Shown here: positions 18,067 to 27,379 of the stretch, one piece after another | How positions within the stretch are numbered: the first letter of the stretch is position 1 | How the letters are laid out: every line of letters begins with the position of its first letter | Source of the DNA: Azotimanducus sp965220185 | GTDB taxonomy: Bacteria; Pseudomonadota; Gammaproteobacteria; Pseudomonadales; Azotimanducaceae | Reading direction: 5' to 3' | Length of the DNA: 64,000 nt | Assembly (NCBI GenBank): GCA_965220185.1 | Contig: OZ244807.1 | Coordinates: forward strand, 2,418,001 to 2,482,000 | Program-made: the position numbers and the translations under genes | The notes under the pieces: model-generated | What the model saw: the letters and a program-made list of their open reading frames with translations, nothing else | Told to the model about the DNA's origin: nothing | Databases searched by the model: none

Positions 18067-18459
18067 ATGAATCTTCTGCTTGATACGCATGTTTGGATAT
18101 GGAGCCTGCTTGCGCCAAATCGTATTCGCGATAACACCCTGAGCATTCTGGCATCAGAAGATTCAACCCTTCACCTTTCCTCGATAAGCTCTTGGGAGGC
18201 ATTGTTGCTTGCGGAAAAGGGCAAGATTGAGCTTGCGACGGATGCCGAGTCTTGGCTGCAAGAAGCACTGAGGAACAGCCCGATTATTGAAGTTCCGATT
18301 TCCACGGAGATCGCGATAATCAGCAGAAGCATCCCCGTGACGAATCAAGACCCAGCAGACAGATTCATTGCAGCATCAGCCAAGGCACTTGGTCTCACCT
18401 TGGTCACCAGTGACAAGAAACTACTGAAGTGCTCGGAGATTCAAGTATTGAGCGCATAG
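18067..18459 (+). CDS. PIN-domain ribonuclease toxin (VapC-like)
   Basis: Probable RNase toxin (130 aa). The PIN fold is shown by MNLLLDTHVWIWSL at the N-terminus (Asp6), an internal acidic Glu in SSISSWEALLL and the C-terminal PADRFIAASAKALGLTLVTSDKKL, which supplies two further metal-binding Asp residues. Family members cleave tRNA or rRNA; the target here is unknown. It is paired with the Phd-type antitoxin upstream. Confidence 0.9.
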   Translation: MNLLLDTHVWIWSLLAPNRIRDNTLSILASEDSTLHLSSISSWEALLLAEKGKIELATDAESWLQEALRNSPIIEVPISTEIAIISRSIPVTNQDPADRFIAASAKALGLTLVTSDKKLLKCSEIQVLSA

Positions 18460-18500
18460 TGTGAAGCGCTCTTGCGATTGATGCGTGTCGATGGCCAGCA

Positions 18501-20024
18501 CTACTGGACCGCTTCGCTGGGCAACGCCTCACAAACCTCAAGCCCAATCCCAGCGTCCACCAGGAACGCACATTCCTGTTCAAGATCAAGGCGCGTGAGC
18601 GGATGGTGTTCCAGCCAGTCGCTTAAGAACTTGAGTGCTAGCCGCTGCCCTGCAATATCAAGGCTGACCGGTGCGCTCGCCGCCTCAGTACGTCCGCGGT
18701 GCAGGAGCACCGCTAGGCGCAGTATGCAGGCCAGTCTGAGCATGGCTTCGCGCTCAGTCGCATTGAGCAGAGAAAATTCCTGCACCGGAAACTTGCGCCG
18801 GTGGGCGCGCACGAGGAGTGATACGCGGCGCTGCTCCCCTTGAGAGAATCCGGGCAGATCCATATGACTCAAGAGATAGCCGCCGTGCTTGTGGTACTGG
18901 GTGTGGGCAATATCGAGACCAATCTCGTGTACCTGCGCCGCCCATCCGAGAATATTGCGAAACATCGATGTGTTGCCAGCGAATTCGTCTACAACGCCGT
19001 CAAAGAGCCTGAGCGCAGTGTGTTTCACGCGCGCCGCGTGCGCTTCGTCAACATGAAAGCGCGTCGCGAGGTCGCGGGCAGAATCGTTGCGAATATCGTT
19101 GTGTTCAAAGCGTCCGAGCAGGTCGATGACGACGCCTTCGCGCAGCGCTCCACTCGATACTTGGATTCTCTCCAGCTCGAATGATCGCATCAGCGCCTGC
19201 AAGATGGCGACACCGCCCGGAAAGACCGCCCGACGCTCTTGAGAAAGCCCTTCTAGCATTACTCGGTCAACATGCCCTGCGTCAATCAAGGCGCGCACCA
19301 GGCACGCTAATCCGTCTGCGCTAATCCCCTCTTGGCTCCAGCCTTCGGCGGAGAGAATATCGGCGATCGCAAGCATCGTCCCGGAAGCCCCGACGACGTT
19401 CTCCCACGCAAGACCGCGAAATATGGTCTTGATCGACGCGAGTTCCTGCATGGCCGCAAGACGTGCCTTGCGCATCTGCGCCTTCGAGATGCCACCATCG
19501 CCAAAGTAGGCTTGCGACATGGTGACGCAGCCCATATGGAGGCTCTCGGTGAGGCGTGGCCGTGCACGATAGCCAAGAATAAGCTCTGTGCTGCCACCAC
19601 CGATATCAACGACCAAGCGACGCTCTTCATCGTCTTCGAGCCCGTAGCAGACACCCGAGAAAATCAGCCGCGCTTCCTCGCGCCCGGAAATAATCTCGAT
19701 CTCGCGCCCGAGCAAGGCGCTCGCCTGCGCAACGAAATCCGAAGCATTGCGCGCGCGCCGCAAGGCGTTGGTGCCGACGATCCGCACGTTGTATCGAGGC
19801 AGGTTGCGAATGCGCTCAGCAAAGCGGGACAGGCATGCAAGCGCGCGAGCCTGACTCTCCTCGCTTAAGTTTCCATCTGAGTCGAGGCCCGCGGCGAGGC
19901 GCACCATTTCCCGGTGTCGGTCGCGCACTTGCAAGCGACCTTCGCGATGATGGACGACCAGCAAATGGAAGCTGTTCGAGCCGAGATCAATGGCTGCGAA
20001 CCAATCTGACTGATCGGTGTTCAT
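18501..20024 (-). CDS. ppx: Exopolyphosphatase / guanosine pentaphosphate phosphohydrolase
   Basis: Removes terminal phosphate from polyphosphate, and perhaps converts pppGpp to ppGpp. The 507-aa protein shows the ASKHA ATPase-fold motifs FAAIDLGSNSFHLLVV (about 9-24) and VVDIGGGSTELILGY (about 137-151). A C-terminal HD-like domain contains the HEIGLDIAHTQYHKHG segment. It is convergent with vapBC and functionally opposes ppk 1 kb away. Confidence 0.93.
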   Translation of the reverse strand: MNTDQSDWFAAIDLGSNSFHLLVVHHREGRLQVRDRHREMVRLAAGLDSDGNLSEESQARALACLSRFAERIRNLPRYNVRIVGTNALRRARNASDFVAQASALLGREIEIISGREEARLIFSGVCYGLEDDEERRLVVDIGGGSTELILGYRARPRLTESLHMGCVTMSQAYFGDGGISKAQMRKARLAAMQELASIKTIFRGLAWENVVGASGTMLAIADILSAEGWSQEGISADGLACLVRALIDAGHVDRVMLEGLSQERRAVFPGGVAILQALMRSFELERIQVSSGALREGVVIDLLGRFEHNDIRNDSARDLATRFHVDEAHAARVKHTALRLFDGVVDEFAGNTSMFRNILGWAAQVHEIGLDIAHTQYHKHGGYLLSHMDLPGFSQGEQRRVSLLVRAHRRKFPVQEFSLLNATEREAMLRLACILRLAVLLHRGRTEAASAPVSLDIAGQRLALKFLSDWLEHHPLTRLDLEQECAFLVDAGIGLEVCEALPSEAVQ

Positions 20025-20044
20025 AGGGGCGTGAATGTGGTGCG

Positions 20045-21238
20045 TCAGTCCGGCAGTCCGAGCACGCGCTTGGCAATGACATTGAGCTGCACCTCGCTGG
20101 TGCCGCCTTCAATGGAATTGGCTTTCGAGCGCAGCCACGAGCGCGTCGTCGCAAGCTCGCGGTCACTAAAGCCTTCGCCGCGCCAGCCGAGCACCGACAT
20201 GCCGCCCGCATCAAGCAAGAGCTCGTATTTGCGCTTGTTCTGTTCGCTGCCGTAATACTTGAACATCGAGCTCAAGTCGGCGTTACCCTCGCCCGCCTTA
20301 GCTTGCTCGTGCGCGCGCTTCAAGGTCAAGGCAAACGCATGATCGTTCATCTTGTGGCGCGCAACGCGCTCCCTTAAGTAAGCATCCGCAATGCGCCCAT
20401 CGCGAGCGCCTGCAAACTGCTTGACGCGAGATTCCAGGGAGTCTCCCGATACGCCATCGGCGCTCACACCGCCCATGGAAGCGATCATGTTGCGCTCGTG
20501 CTGCAAGAGGCGCTTGGCGATCTCCCAGCCGCGGCCGAGTTCGCCGACGAGATTCTCCTTCGGCACCTTCACATCGTCAAAGAAGGTCTCGCAGAAAGGC
20601 GAAGCGCCGCTAATGAGTCGGATTGGCTTGGTGCTGACGCCTTCTGAGGCCATGTCGAAGAGCAGGAAGCTGATGCCCTGATGCTTCGGCGCCTCGAAGT
20701 CCGTGCGCACCAGGCAGAAAATCCAATCCGCATAGTTGGCATAGGAGGTCCAAATCTTCGAGCCATTGACGAGATAGTGGTCGCCCTTGTCTTCCGCGCG
20801 TGTCTGCAGTCCCGCAAGGTCGGAGCCGGCGCCCGGCTCGGAGTAGCCTTGACACCAGCGAATCTCACCGCGCACGATTTTCGGCAGGTGCTCGGCCTTC
20901 TGCGCTTGGTTTCCATATTCGAGCAGCACCGGCCCAAGCATCCAAAGACCAAAGCTCGCGAGCGGCGGCGGTGCTTCGATGCGCCGCATTTCCTGCTGCA
21001 AAACAACAGCTTCGTCGGCGGCGAGGCCACCGCCAGCGTACTCGCGCGACCAGGTCGGCGCTGTCCAGCCGCGTGCAGCCATGCGCTCAAGCCAGAGCTT
21101 GGCGTCGGCATTCTTGAATTTCGCATTGCGCCCACCCCAAGTGACATCGTCGCCAACCTGTGCGCCGCGCATGGATGGCGGGCAGTTGTCTTCGAGCCAA
21201 GTGCGCGTGGCCGCGCGAAATCTATCAATTGCCGACAT
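20045..21238 (-). CDS. Acyl-CoA dehydrogenase family protein
   Basis: Flavin-dependent acyl-CoA dehydrogenase of about 397 aa. The central motif WCQGYSEPGAGSDLAGLQT and the C-terminal SEVQLNVIAKRVLGLP are recognisable. The ATG at 21238 (MSAIDRF) is chosen because the upstream 21 codons look non-coding. The substrate cannot be read from sequence. The WCQGYSEPGAGSDLAGL form is common in larger or branched-substrate dehydrogenases with an Arg or Glu variation in the active site. It is separated by 86 bp from the divergent flavin reductase gene. Confidence 0.88.
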   Translation of the reverse strand: MSAIDRFRAATRTWLEDNCPPSMRGAQVGDDVTWGGRNAKFKNADAKLWLERMAARGWTAPTWSREYAGGGLAADEAVVLQQEMRRIEAPPPLASFGLWMLGPVLLEYGNQAQKAEHLPKIVRGEIRWCQGYSEPGAGSDLAGLQTRAEDKGDHYLVNGSKIWTSYANYADWIFCLVRTDFEAPKHQGISFLLFDMASEGVSTKPIRLISGASPFCETFFDDVKVPKENLVGELGRGWEIAKRLLQHERNMIASMGGVSADGVSGDSLESRVKQFAGARDGRIADAYLRERVARHKMNDHAFALTLKRAHEQAKAGEGNADLSSMFKYYGSEQNKRKYELLLDAGGMSVLGWRGEGFSDRELATTRSWLRSKANSIEGGTSEVQLNVIAKRVLGLPD

Positions 21239-21324
21239 GAAGCGTGTCAATTTCGGGAAAAGCGAGATTATATCCGCCATCTTCTTCGGTATAGTTCCCA
21301 CCTCACCCTTCGAGCCGTCGATAC

Positions 21325-21825
21325 ATGCAAGATCGACAAGCCAACAGCCGCGAGTTCAGAGACCTGATGGGGCGCTTTTGCACCGGCGTCACTGTTGTGA
21401 CCGGCTGCCTTGAAGGCGTGCCTTGGGGATTCACCGCACAGTCATTCGTGGCCTTGTCGCTCGACCCCGAACTCGTTGCCGTGTGCCCAGCGAACTCAAG
21501 TGACAGTTGGCCGAGCATCGCGCGCTCAAACGCCTTTTGCGTGAATTTTCTTAAAAGTACGCAAGCTGACTTGAGTACGCGATTCGCCCAGACTGGCACC
21601 GACAAATTCGATGGCATCGCATGGCATGGGAGAGCGACCGGATCGCCGGTCTTGGACAGCAGCATCGCCTATGTCGATTGCTCGCTCGTTCGAGAAATCG
21701 AAGCAGGCGACCACAGCATCGCTATCGGCAGGGTCGAAGACCTTGGTTTGATTGACAGCAACGCCTCGCCGCTGCTTTTTTATCGCGGTGCGTACCGAAC
21801 GCTCGCCACATCTCACAGGAGTTAA
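21325..21825 (+). CDS. Flavin reductase-like domain protein
   Basis: Probable FMN-binding NAD(P)H:flavin oxidoreductase (166 aa) that supplies reduced flavin to a partner monooxygenase. The N-terminal segment RFCTGVTVVTG and the GFTAQSFVALSLDPELVAV motif are typical of the HpaC/DIM6-NTAB fold, as is the C-terminal GDHSIAIGRVEDL. No monooxygenase is adjacent, so the partner is unknown. It lies 5 bp from the DUF3089 gene and may share a transcript with it. Confidence 0.87.
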   Translation: MQDRQANSREFRDLMGRFCTGVTVVTGCLEGVPWGFTAQSFVALSLDPELVAVCPANSSDSWPSIARSNAFCVNFLKSTQADLSTRFAQTGTDKFDGIAWHGRATGSPVLDSSIAYVDCSLVREIEAGDHSIAIGRVEDLGLIDSNASPLLFYRGAYRTLATSHRS

Positions 21826-21830
21826 TCACC

Positions 21831-22892
21831 ATGCAAAAGTGGGCCATCGGTCTCATCGTGGCGCTCGCGGTCATCGCCGCTGGCCTCTATCTTTCTCGCG
21901 AAAACCTCATGTTCCTTCTGTTCCGCGCGCAATTACAGCCCGACGCGCCGTTTTCGGAAACCACACAGCCTGCGGCGCCCGACTACGCCGATGCCGCGCA
22001 CTGGGCAGCCTTGCCGACAACCTTTGACAACGCCGACTTCGTGCCGCCAGGCGAACGCGATGCGCAGCCCCAAGCCGGGGTCGATGTGTTCTATCTGCAT
22101 CCAACGACCTACTTCAGCTCCGCAGGCTGGAACCAGCCGCACGGCGATGAGGAATCGACCGAAATCATCGACACCACCATCCTCACCAATCAAGCGAGCA
22201 CCTTTAACGGCTGCTGTGCTGTATACGTGCCGAGATACCGGCAGGCCACGCTCTTTAGCTTCATGGACCGCGAAGGCGACGGCGACAAAGCACTAGAGAT
22301 CGCCTATTCGGACGTTCAAGCCGCGTTCGAGCATTTCCTAGCCGAGTTCAACCAGGGCCGTCCTTTCATCATTGCCGGCCACAGCCAGGGCGCGTTTCAT
22401 GCAGACCGGATCATTCGCGAGCTCGTGCTCGGCACTGAGCTAGAAGACAGGCTCGTCGCGGCCTACGTCGTCGGCTTCGAGATCACCGAAGGCGGCGGAC
22501 TGCCCATCTGCGAGCGGCCAACGCAAACAGGCTGCCAGGTCAACTGGAATTCGATGTCGCCAGCAGCGCGTTCGTACTATGCGCTCGATACGATCTGCGT
22601 CAATCCGCTGACTTGGCGAACCGATGGCGAACGTGCCGATTTTGCCGTTAATCCGGGTTCAATGAACTTCGACACGCCACCGGTCGTTGAAGAGGGCGTG
22701 GCCGACGCGCAGTGCCTCGACGGGCGCCTGCTTGTTTCGGAATTGCGCTCAAGTAGCGAATGGATCATGCCATTTGGCGAAGGCAACTACCACGCCTATG
22801 ACTACGGGCTGTTCTACATGAGCATTCGCGCCAATGCGAAGATGCGGACGCAGGCGCATTTAAGTCGCCAGCCTGCGCTATCAGGAGTGTGA
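21831..22892 (+). CDS. DUF3089 alpha/beta-hydrolase-like protein, membrane anchored
   Basis: Predicted lipoprotein-like or anchored hydrolase of 353 aa. Residues 5-22 form an uncleaved signal anchor (AIGLIVALAVIAAGLYLS). Features of the DUF3089 family are present: VDVFYLHPTTYF early in the domain and the nucleophile elbow IIAGHSQGAFHADRI, with Ser as likely nucleophile. Substrate is unknown. A good ribosome-binding site (AGGAG) precedes the ATG. The next gene starts 1 bp after its stop. Confidence 0.85.
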   Translation: MQKWAIGLIVALAVIAAGLYLSRENLMFLLFRAQLQPDAPFSETTQPAAPDYADAAHWAALPTTFDNADFVPPGERDAQPQAGVDVFYLHPTTYFSSAGWNQPHGDEESTEIIDTTILTNQASTFNGCCAVYVPRYRQATLFSFMDREGDGDKALEIAYSDVQAAFEHFLAEFNQGRPFIIAGHSQGAFHADRIIRELVLGTELEDRLVAAYVVGFEITEGGGLPICERPTQTGCQVNWNSMSPAARSYYALDTICVNPLTWRTDGERADFAVNPGSMNFDTPPVVEEGVADAQCLDGRLLVSELRSSSEWIMPFGEGNYHAYDYGLFYMSIRANAKMRTQAHLSRQPALSGV

Positions 22893-22893
22893 C

Positions 22894-23340
22894 ATGCGTG
22901 ATCGAATCGTCAAGAAACTGCTGCGCGCCTTCGGCGTTTTCCACATGCGTCTCTTTCGCATGACCGGCGGACGATTAGCGGCATCCATCGGCCCCATCAA
23001 ATTTCTTCTGCTCATCACGCGCGGGCACAAGACTGGTCTTGAGCGCGTAACACCGCTCTTGTACACCACCCTCGATGGCTCCTATATCGTGGCCGCGTCC
23101 TATGCTGGCACCGAGAGTCATCCGGCGTGGTACTGGAATCTTCTCGGACAAGCGGAAGCGATGGTGGAAGTCAAAGGCGCCAAGCAGCGCGTAGAAGTTC
23201 TGGAGCTCGAAGGAGAGCGCCGCGAACAAGCCTGGGGCGCTTTGGTTTCGGCCTGGCCGTTCTTCACAGGCTACCAGGACAGGACGACGCGGAAGATTCC
23301 TGTGTTTGAGCTGCGGCCAACGGATACCGCAGACTCCTAG
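22894..23340 (+). CDS. Deazaflavin-dependent nitroreductase family protein
   Basis: 148-aa split-barrel protein of the DDN type. The segment LITRGHKTGLERVTPLLYTTLDGSYIVAAS, then ESHPAWYWNLL, is characteristic. Actinobacterial members use F420, while proteobacterial ones are less well characterised and may bind flavin instead; cofactor and substrate are therefore open. It probably shares a transcript with the DUF3089 gene, whose stop lies 1 bp upstream of this start. Confidence 0.82.
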   Translation: MRDRIVKKLLRAFGVFHMRLFRMTGGRLAASIGPIKFLLLITRGHKTGLERVTPLLYTTLDGSYIVAASYAGTESHPAWYWNLLGQAEAMVEVKGAKQRVEVLELEGERREQAWGALVSAWPFFTGYQDRTTRKIPVFELRPTDTADS

Positions 23341-23407
23341 CATACGGAGTCCACTGGTGGTAGAGTGCTTGTGTCTTGAAACCACACGCTTGATTGGGGA
23401 AAAGAAG

Positions 23408-23719
23408 ATGAACCTGCGGTGTTATGCTCGGCAGTGCGGTGATCGGTGGCACGCGATTTGCACTGACCTCGATATCGCCGCCGATGGCGCGTCCTTGCAG
23501 GAGGCGAAAGCTTCTTTGGCGGCCTGTGTCGAGTTGTATCTGGACGGTACCGAGACATTGTCTGCTGAGGACAAGCGTCGTTGGCTGTCGCGGAAGGCGC
23601 CTTGGCATATCCGAGCGCAAATGGCCTTACTTAGCGCTCTGCACCGTCTGCGAGCAGGTGGAGAAGCGCCTTTGCGCTTCGTTCTTGAATCGGATGATTT
23701 GACGCTGGCTCACGTTTAG
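23408..23719 (+). CDS. HicB-like antitoxin domain protein
   Basis: 103-aa protein whose N-terminal half (LRCYARQCGDRWHAICTDLD and the following SLQEAKASL) matches the degenerate RNase-H-like fold of HicB antitoxins. The C-terminal part has no clear DNA-binding helix-turn-helix. The ATG at 23408 follows AAAGAAG. A HicA-like toxin gene ends on the opposite strand with a 4-bp overlap of the stops. This tail-to-tail layout is unusual, since hicA and hicB normally lie head to tail in one operon. Confidence 0.7.
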   Translation: MNLRCYARQCGDRWHAICTDLDIAADGASLQEAKASLAACVELYLDGTETLSAEDKRRWLSRKAPWHIRAQMALLSALHRLRAGGEAPLRFVLESDDLTLAHV

Positions 23720-23928
23720 TCGGGCCGAAAGAGTTCTTTTGGGAGATTAGACTGTCGCCTGATTGACGCAAGCGTGGCCTTGTTGATGTCGTCGCTTTCT
23801 TTGCCTGCCACCGTAACCCCACAAATTTGCCCATTCACCAAGCCCTCGAAGCGCCGATGGCTGCCTTTCTGACGGACTAAGCGGAAACCGTTGCTGTTCA
23901 GTATGCGTATGACTTCGCGAATCTTCAT
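23716..23928 (-). CDS. HicA-like mRNA interferase
   Basis: 70-aa double-stranded-RNA-binding-fold toxin. The N-terminus MKIREVIRILNSNGFRLVRQ, then KGSHRRF with the catalytic His, is the classic HicA signature. Length is normal. It is convergent with the HicB-like gene, overlapping by 4 bp at the stops, so the two cannot be on one transcript. Confidence 0.85.
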   Translation of the reverse strand: MKIREVIRILNSNGFRLVRQKGSHRRFEGLVNGQICGVTVAGKESDDINKATLASIRRQSNLPKELFRPD

Positions 23929-24060
23929 GGTAGGAGAGACGTCTTAAAAAGAACTCATGGTTGCACTTAGTGAGCTCGCGAAGCATTCGCCCGGCAGCGC
24001 CGGGGAAGCCTGAACCGAGCCCGAGCTTCTGGGAACAACCTGCATTTTTCAAATCGCGCA
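23929..24060. other. Intergenic stretch left of the MITE
   Basis: About 130 bp upstream of the HicA gene and before the inverted-repeat element. It should hold the hicA promoter, but I see no clear -35/-10 pair and no ORF worth calling. Confidence 0.4.
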
Positions 24061-24224
24061 TAGTGTCCTGTCCGGTTAATTCGTGGATTTTGGGCACCCT
24101 GTCATTTCGCCCATTGGCAAGGCGCAGTCCGCAGGGAATATCGGGCATATTTCCAAGGGCTGCAACGCAGCCTAGGAGCGAAACGGCCAAGAATAATTCC
24201 ACGAATTAACCGGACAGGACACTA
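24061..24224. mobile_element. MITE with perfect 27-bp terminal inverted repeats
   Basis: Noncoding 164-bp element. The left end (24061-24087) starts TAGTGTCCTGTCCGGTTAAT; the right end (24198-24224) is its exact reverse complement, ending in GGACACTA. The interior has no ORF. The outermost 11-12 bases recur alone at 36742-36753 and 39064-39075, at sites where other sequences are broken. Confidence 0.88.
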
Positions 24225-24276
24225 GGTTGCGACGGTTGCAAAGTGTAGCTCTAGTTTTGCCGTCATGCAGGTTGTG

Positions 24277-25383
24277 TCACGATAAAGAGCCCACCAAACC
24301 CACAAACGTCTGCGCAAACACGGTCCGCGCCTGCGCAATGACTGTTTCTCGCCACGCCTCGCTGGTCGGATAGAAAAACGCGCCGATCTCGCCGGTGAGC
24401 CTTGCCGCCATGCCTGCTTCGAGCACCTCTGCTCTGTGCCGAATCAGGAACTCGGCGAGAATGCAGCGGACCAGCCGGTCAACTTCATAGGTGCCATATT
24501 CGAGAGTCAGGCCGGTGACGCGCGCGTTCGGCAAGGCGCTGGCGATGCCGGATGCGGTCTCGCCGAATATGCGGTAAGGCAGATTTGCCCCTGGGTCGTT
24601 GACCAACACCACATCCTCGCCATACCAAGCCTTGACCCGCGCCGCCTCGTCGCTACCACCAGCTGCCACCGAAAACTTCATGCCCACGCCATGCGGGCCA
24701 AGACCAGTGTGCAGGTCAACAACAGCGACTTCCCGACTTGCAGACAAGAATCGCGTCACCGCGTGTTCGAGTCGCTGGCGCGCGGCGGTTGCGGCGAAGC
24801 CACCAAAGCCAGCGCCGTCCGCATGACGATGCTGGCCTTGAAACAGAATGTTGACGGCGCCTTCACCGAATTTTTGATTGAGCTTCGATGGACCGGCTTC
24901 CAGAAACGCTTCCGCGGAGTCGTTATCCACAAGGCCATGCAGGTAGTCGTGCATGGCGTCGTATTCTGGATTCAACGCTCTGAGCGCGGCCTTATCGCCG
25001 TCGAATACAGCGTAATTGCGATTCAGATCGACCCCTTCCTCTGTGCAGCGCAAGCCGGTTGCAACGCCCCACGCATTGACGGCATGCACCAGGAGCACGG
25101 ACATATCTGCTGGCAGGCCGGAGGCTTTGATGTCATCGAAGAGCGCTCGCTGGCACGCAGAACCTGTCAACCCTTCAGGACCGTGCGTTCCGGAGACGAC
25201 GATGAGCGAGCGCTTGGCATCCTCAGGACCGATGTGCGCTGAATCGGTAAACGGCGCGGGATCGACTGGTATCTGACTCTGCGCACTGATGGACTCAACG
25301 CGCGCGCGCAAGGCGCGTGCCGCTTGCAAAAAGCGCTCCCTCGCCTCGGCATAGGTTTCACTGAAGTAGGTCGCCGGGGTCAT
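24277..25383 (-). CDS. DUF2817 family zinc-carboxypeptidase-like protein
   Basis: 368-aa protein related to M14-type hydrolases/deacylases. Visible are VVSGTHGPEGLTGSACQ with a likely metal-binding His and Glu, GVDLNRNY and VVDLHTGLGPHG with a further His. These match the metal and substrate sites of the family. No function is established. The ATG at 25383 lies 1 bp after the stop of the biotin carboxylase gene, so it is co-transcribed with the acyl-CoA carboxylase genes. Confidence 0.82.
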   Translation of the reverse strand: MTPATYFSETYAEARERFLQAARALRARVESISAQSQIPVDPAPFTDSAHIGPEDAKRSLIVVSGTHGPEGLTGSACQRALFDDIKASGLPADMSVLLVHAVNAWGVATGLRCTEEGVDLNRNYAVFDGDKAALRALNPEYDAMHDYLHGLVDNDSAEAFLEAGPSKLNQKFGEGAVNILFQGQHRHADGAGFGGFAATAARQRLEHAVTRFLSASREVAVVDLHTGLGPHGVGMKFSVAAGGSDEAARVKAWYGEDVVLVNDPGANLPYRIFGETASGIASALPNARVTGLTLEYGTYEVDRLVRCILAEFLIRHRAEVLEAGMAARLTGEIGAFFYPTSEAWRETVIAQARTVFAQTFVGLVGSLS

Positions 25384-25384
25384 G

Positions 25385-27379
25385 TCATGTCCTTTGCTCC
25401 GCGCTTTTGGGATCCTCAATCACCGCGAGCACCGCACCGTTGGCGACTTGATCGCCGACCTGCACGGGAAGCTCGGCCACGATGCCGTCAAAGGGTGCCT
25501 TGATTTGATGCTCCATCTTCATCGCTTCCAAGGTCAAGAGCAGGTCGCCGGCGCTGACTTCATCGCCAGCCTCGACGCGAATATCGAGCACCTTGCCGGG
25601 CATCGGCGCACATGCCGCGCCTGCCCGCTCCTGCGCGACTGCTGAAGGAAATCTCGGCGCCTGCGTGAGCGCAAATGACGCATCAACGCCATCGACGTAC
25701 CAGTTGTCGCGGCAGTGCTTAACCTGCCATCGACTGCGGCGGCCAGCAATACTGAGGTCGAATGACTCATCATCGACTCGGTGCGCGACAACTTCATAGT
25801 GTGCGCCGTCAATGGAACAAGAGAACCGACCGTCTCGCTGCTGTCGATATTCGATCTCGTGCTCATCACCCCCACAGGCGAACGTCAAGCGCATTGGCGG
25901 CATAGGGGAATTTCGCCACCCGCCCCTGAGTTCGCTCAAGACCTTGGCCGCGTCACGATGTTCCTTCACCGATGCCACCACACATGCAATCATCGCTCCG
26001 TGCAAAGCCTTCGCGTCTCGCTCCGCATGTTCGCCGACCTTGGTCCTTTCTAGGAAGTCGGTGGTCGTCTCACCGCGCAGGAATTCTTCGTGCCGCAGCA
26101 CGGATACCAAAAAGTCGCGATTGCTGACAAGACCGTGAATTCTTGTCTGCGCGAGCGCACGCGCAAGCTTGGACGCCGCTTCTTCTCTCGTCGGCGCATA
26201 GGCAATGACCTTCGCGATCATCGGATCAAACTCAATGCCGACACGGCTGCCAGCTTCGATCCCGGAATCAAAGCGCACGCCAGCGGCAGGCACCCATACG
26301 TCCACATCGCCAGCCGCAGGCAGGAAGTCGTTCGTGGCATCTTCCGCGTAGAGCCTCGCTTCAATCGCCGCGCCTTGGATGTGGAGGTCGTCTTGCGCAA
26401 ACGAAAGGCGCTCGCCTTCGGCAACGCGAATCTGCTCGCGCACCAGATCAACGCCTGTCACCGCCTCGGTCACCGGATGCTCGACCTGCAGGCGGGTGTT
26501 GACTTCCAAGAACCAGAACTTGCCTTCGGAATAGAGAAATTCGACCGTGCCAGCCGAATGGTAGCCGATCTGCCGACCGGCTGCGAGCGCGGCCTGACCA
26601 AGCGCCTCGCGGGTCGAGTCATCCACCACCGGAGAAGGCGCTTCTTCGATGATTTTCTGATGGCGCCGCTGAATCGAGCATTCGCGCTCGAAAAGATGTA
26701 CGAGATTGCCATGCTGATCGCCGAGAATCTGCACTTCAACGTGCCGCACAGGATGCACATACGGCTCAATGAACAGGCGGTCGTCTCCAAAGGCTGAGCC
26801 TGCTTCGCGCTGTGCGCTGATCACCGCCTGCGCCAAATCCTCTTCGCGCGTCACAATGCGCATGCCCTTGCCGCCGCCGCCGGCCGATGCCTTCACCAGG
26901 AGCGGAAAGCCCATATCGCGCGCGAGCGGCAGCACATCCACTCCTTCCGTCACTTCAATGGATTCAAGCGTTGGCACACCGGCCTCGCGCATGCGCCGCT
27001 TGGCTTCGATCTTGTCACCCATGGCGGCAATCGCTTCAGGCGACGGGCCGACCCAAGCAAGCCCTGACTCGATCACTTTGGAAGCAAACGCTGCGTTCTC
27101 GGACAGGAATCCGTAGCCAGGATGCAACGCGTCCGCCTCGGCGCGCGCCGCCGCTTCGAGCACGGCACCGATATTGAGATAGGTTTCAAGGGCAGTGTCG
27201 CCATCAAGCGGAATCGCCAGGTCGGCTTCGCGCGCGAATGGCTCGTCCGCATCGCCGCGCGCATAGACGGCAACTGTCGATATGCCCATCTCGTGCGCGC
27301 TGCGCAGAATGCGGCGCGCGATCTCGCCTCGGTTGGCGATCATGAGCCTGTTGATGCGCTTCGGCGTCACATTCGCCAT
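25385..27379 (-). CDS. Acyl-CoA carboxylase, biotin carboxylase/BCCP (alpha) subunit
   Basis: Carboxylates biotin with ATP and bicarbonate and carries the carboxyl group to the beta subunit. The 664-aa chain has the biotin carboxylase domain (from IANRGEIARRILRSAHEMG), the ATP-grasp glycine loop KASAGGGGKGMRIV near 160-173, a linker domain, and a C-terminal biotinyl domain with the biotinylated Lys in LLTLEAMKMEHQIKAPFDG. The domain order matches 3-methylcrotonyl-, geranyl- and propionyl-CoA carboxylases. Methylmalonyl-CoA mutase lies elsewhere in the window, so propionyl-CoA is a plausible substrate, but methylcrotonyl-CoA cannot be excluded. It overlaps the beta-subunit gene by 13 bp. Confidence 0.92.
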   Translation of the reverse strand: MANVTPKRINRLMIANRGEIARRILRSAHEMGISTVAVYARGDADEPFAREADLAIPLDGDTALETYLNIGAVLEAAARAEADALHPGYGFLSENAAFASKVIESGLAWVGPSPEAIAAMGDKIEAKRRMREAGVPTLESIEVTEGVDVLPLARDMGFPLLVKASAGGGGKGMRIVTREEDLAQAVISAQREAGSAFGDDRLFIEPYVHPVRHVEVQILGDQHGNLVHLFERECSIQRRHQKIIEEAPSPVVDDSTREALGQAALAAGRQIGYHSAGTVEFLYSEGKFWFLEVNTRLQVEHPVTEAVTGVDLVREQIRVAEGERLSFAQDDLHIQGAAIEARLYAEDATNDFLPAAGDVDVWVPAAGVRFDSGIEAGSRVGIEFDPMIAKVIAYAPTREEAASKLARALAQTRIHGLVSNRDFLVSVLRHEEFLRGETTTDFLERTKVGEHAERDAKALHGAMIACVVASVKEHRDAAKVLSELRGGWRNSPMPPMRLTFACGGDEHEIEYRQQRDGRFSCSIDGAHYEVVAHRVDDESFDLSIAGRRSRWQVKHCRDNWYVDGVDASFALTQAPRFPSAVAQERAGAACAPMPGKVLDIRVEAGDEVSAGDLLLTLEAMKMEHQIKAPFDGIVAELPVQVGDQVANGAVLAVIEDPKSAEQRT

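Noticed and set aside
23981..23996. 15-bp match between the first CRISPR spacer (2056-2091) and the sequence near the HicA gene
   Set aside because: Too short for a protospacer and within what chance allows for 43 spacers; not reported as self-targeting.
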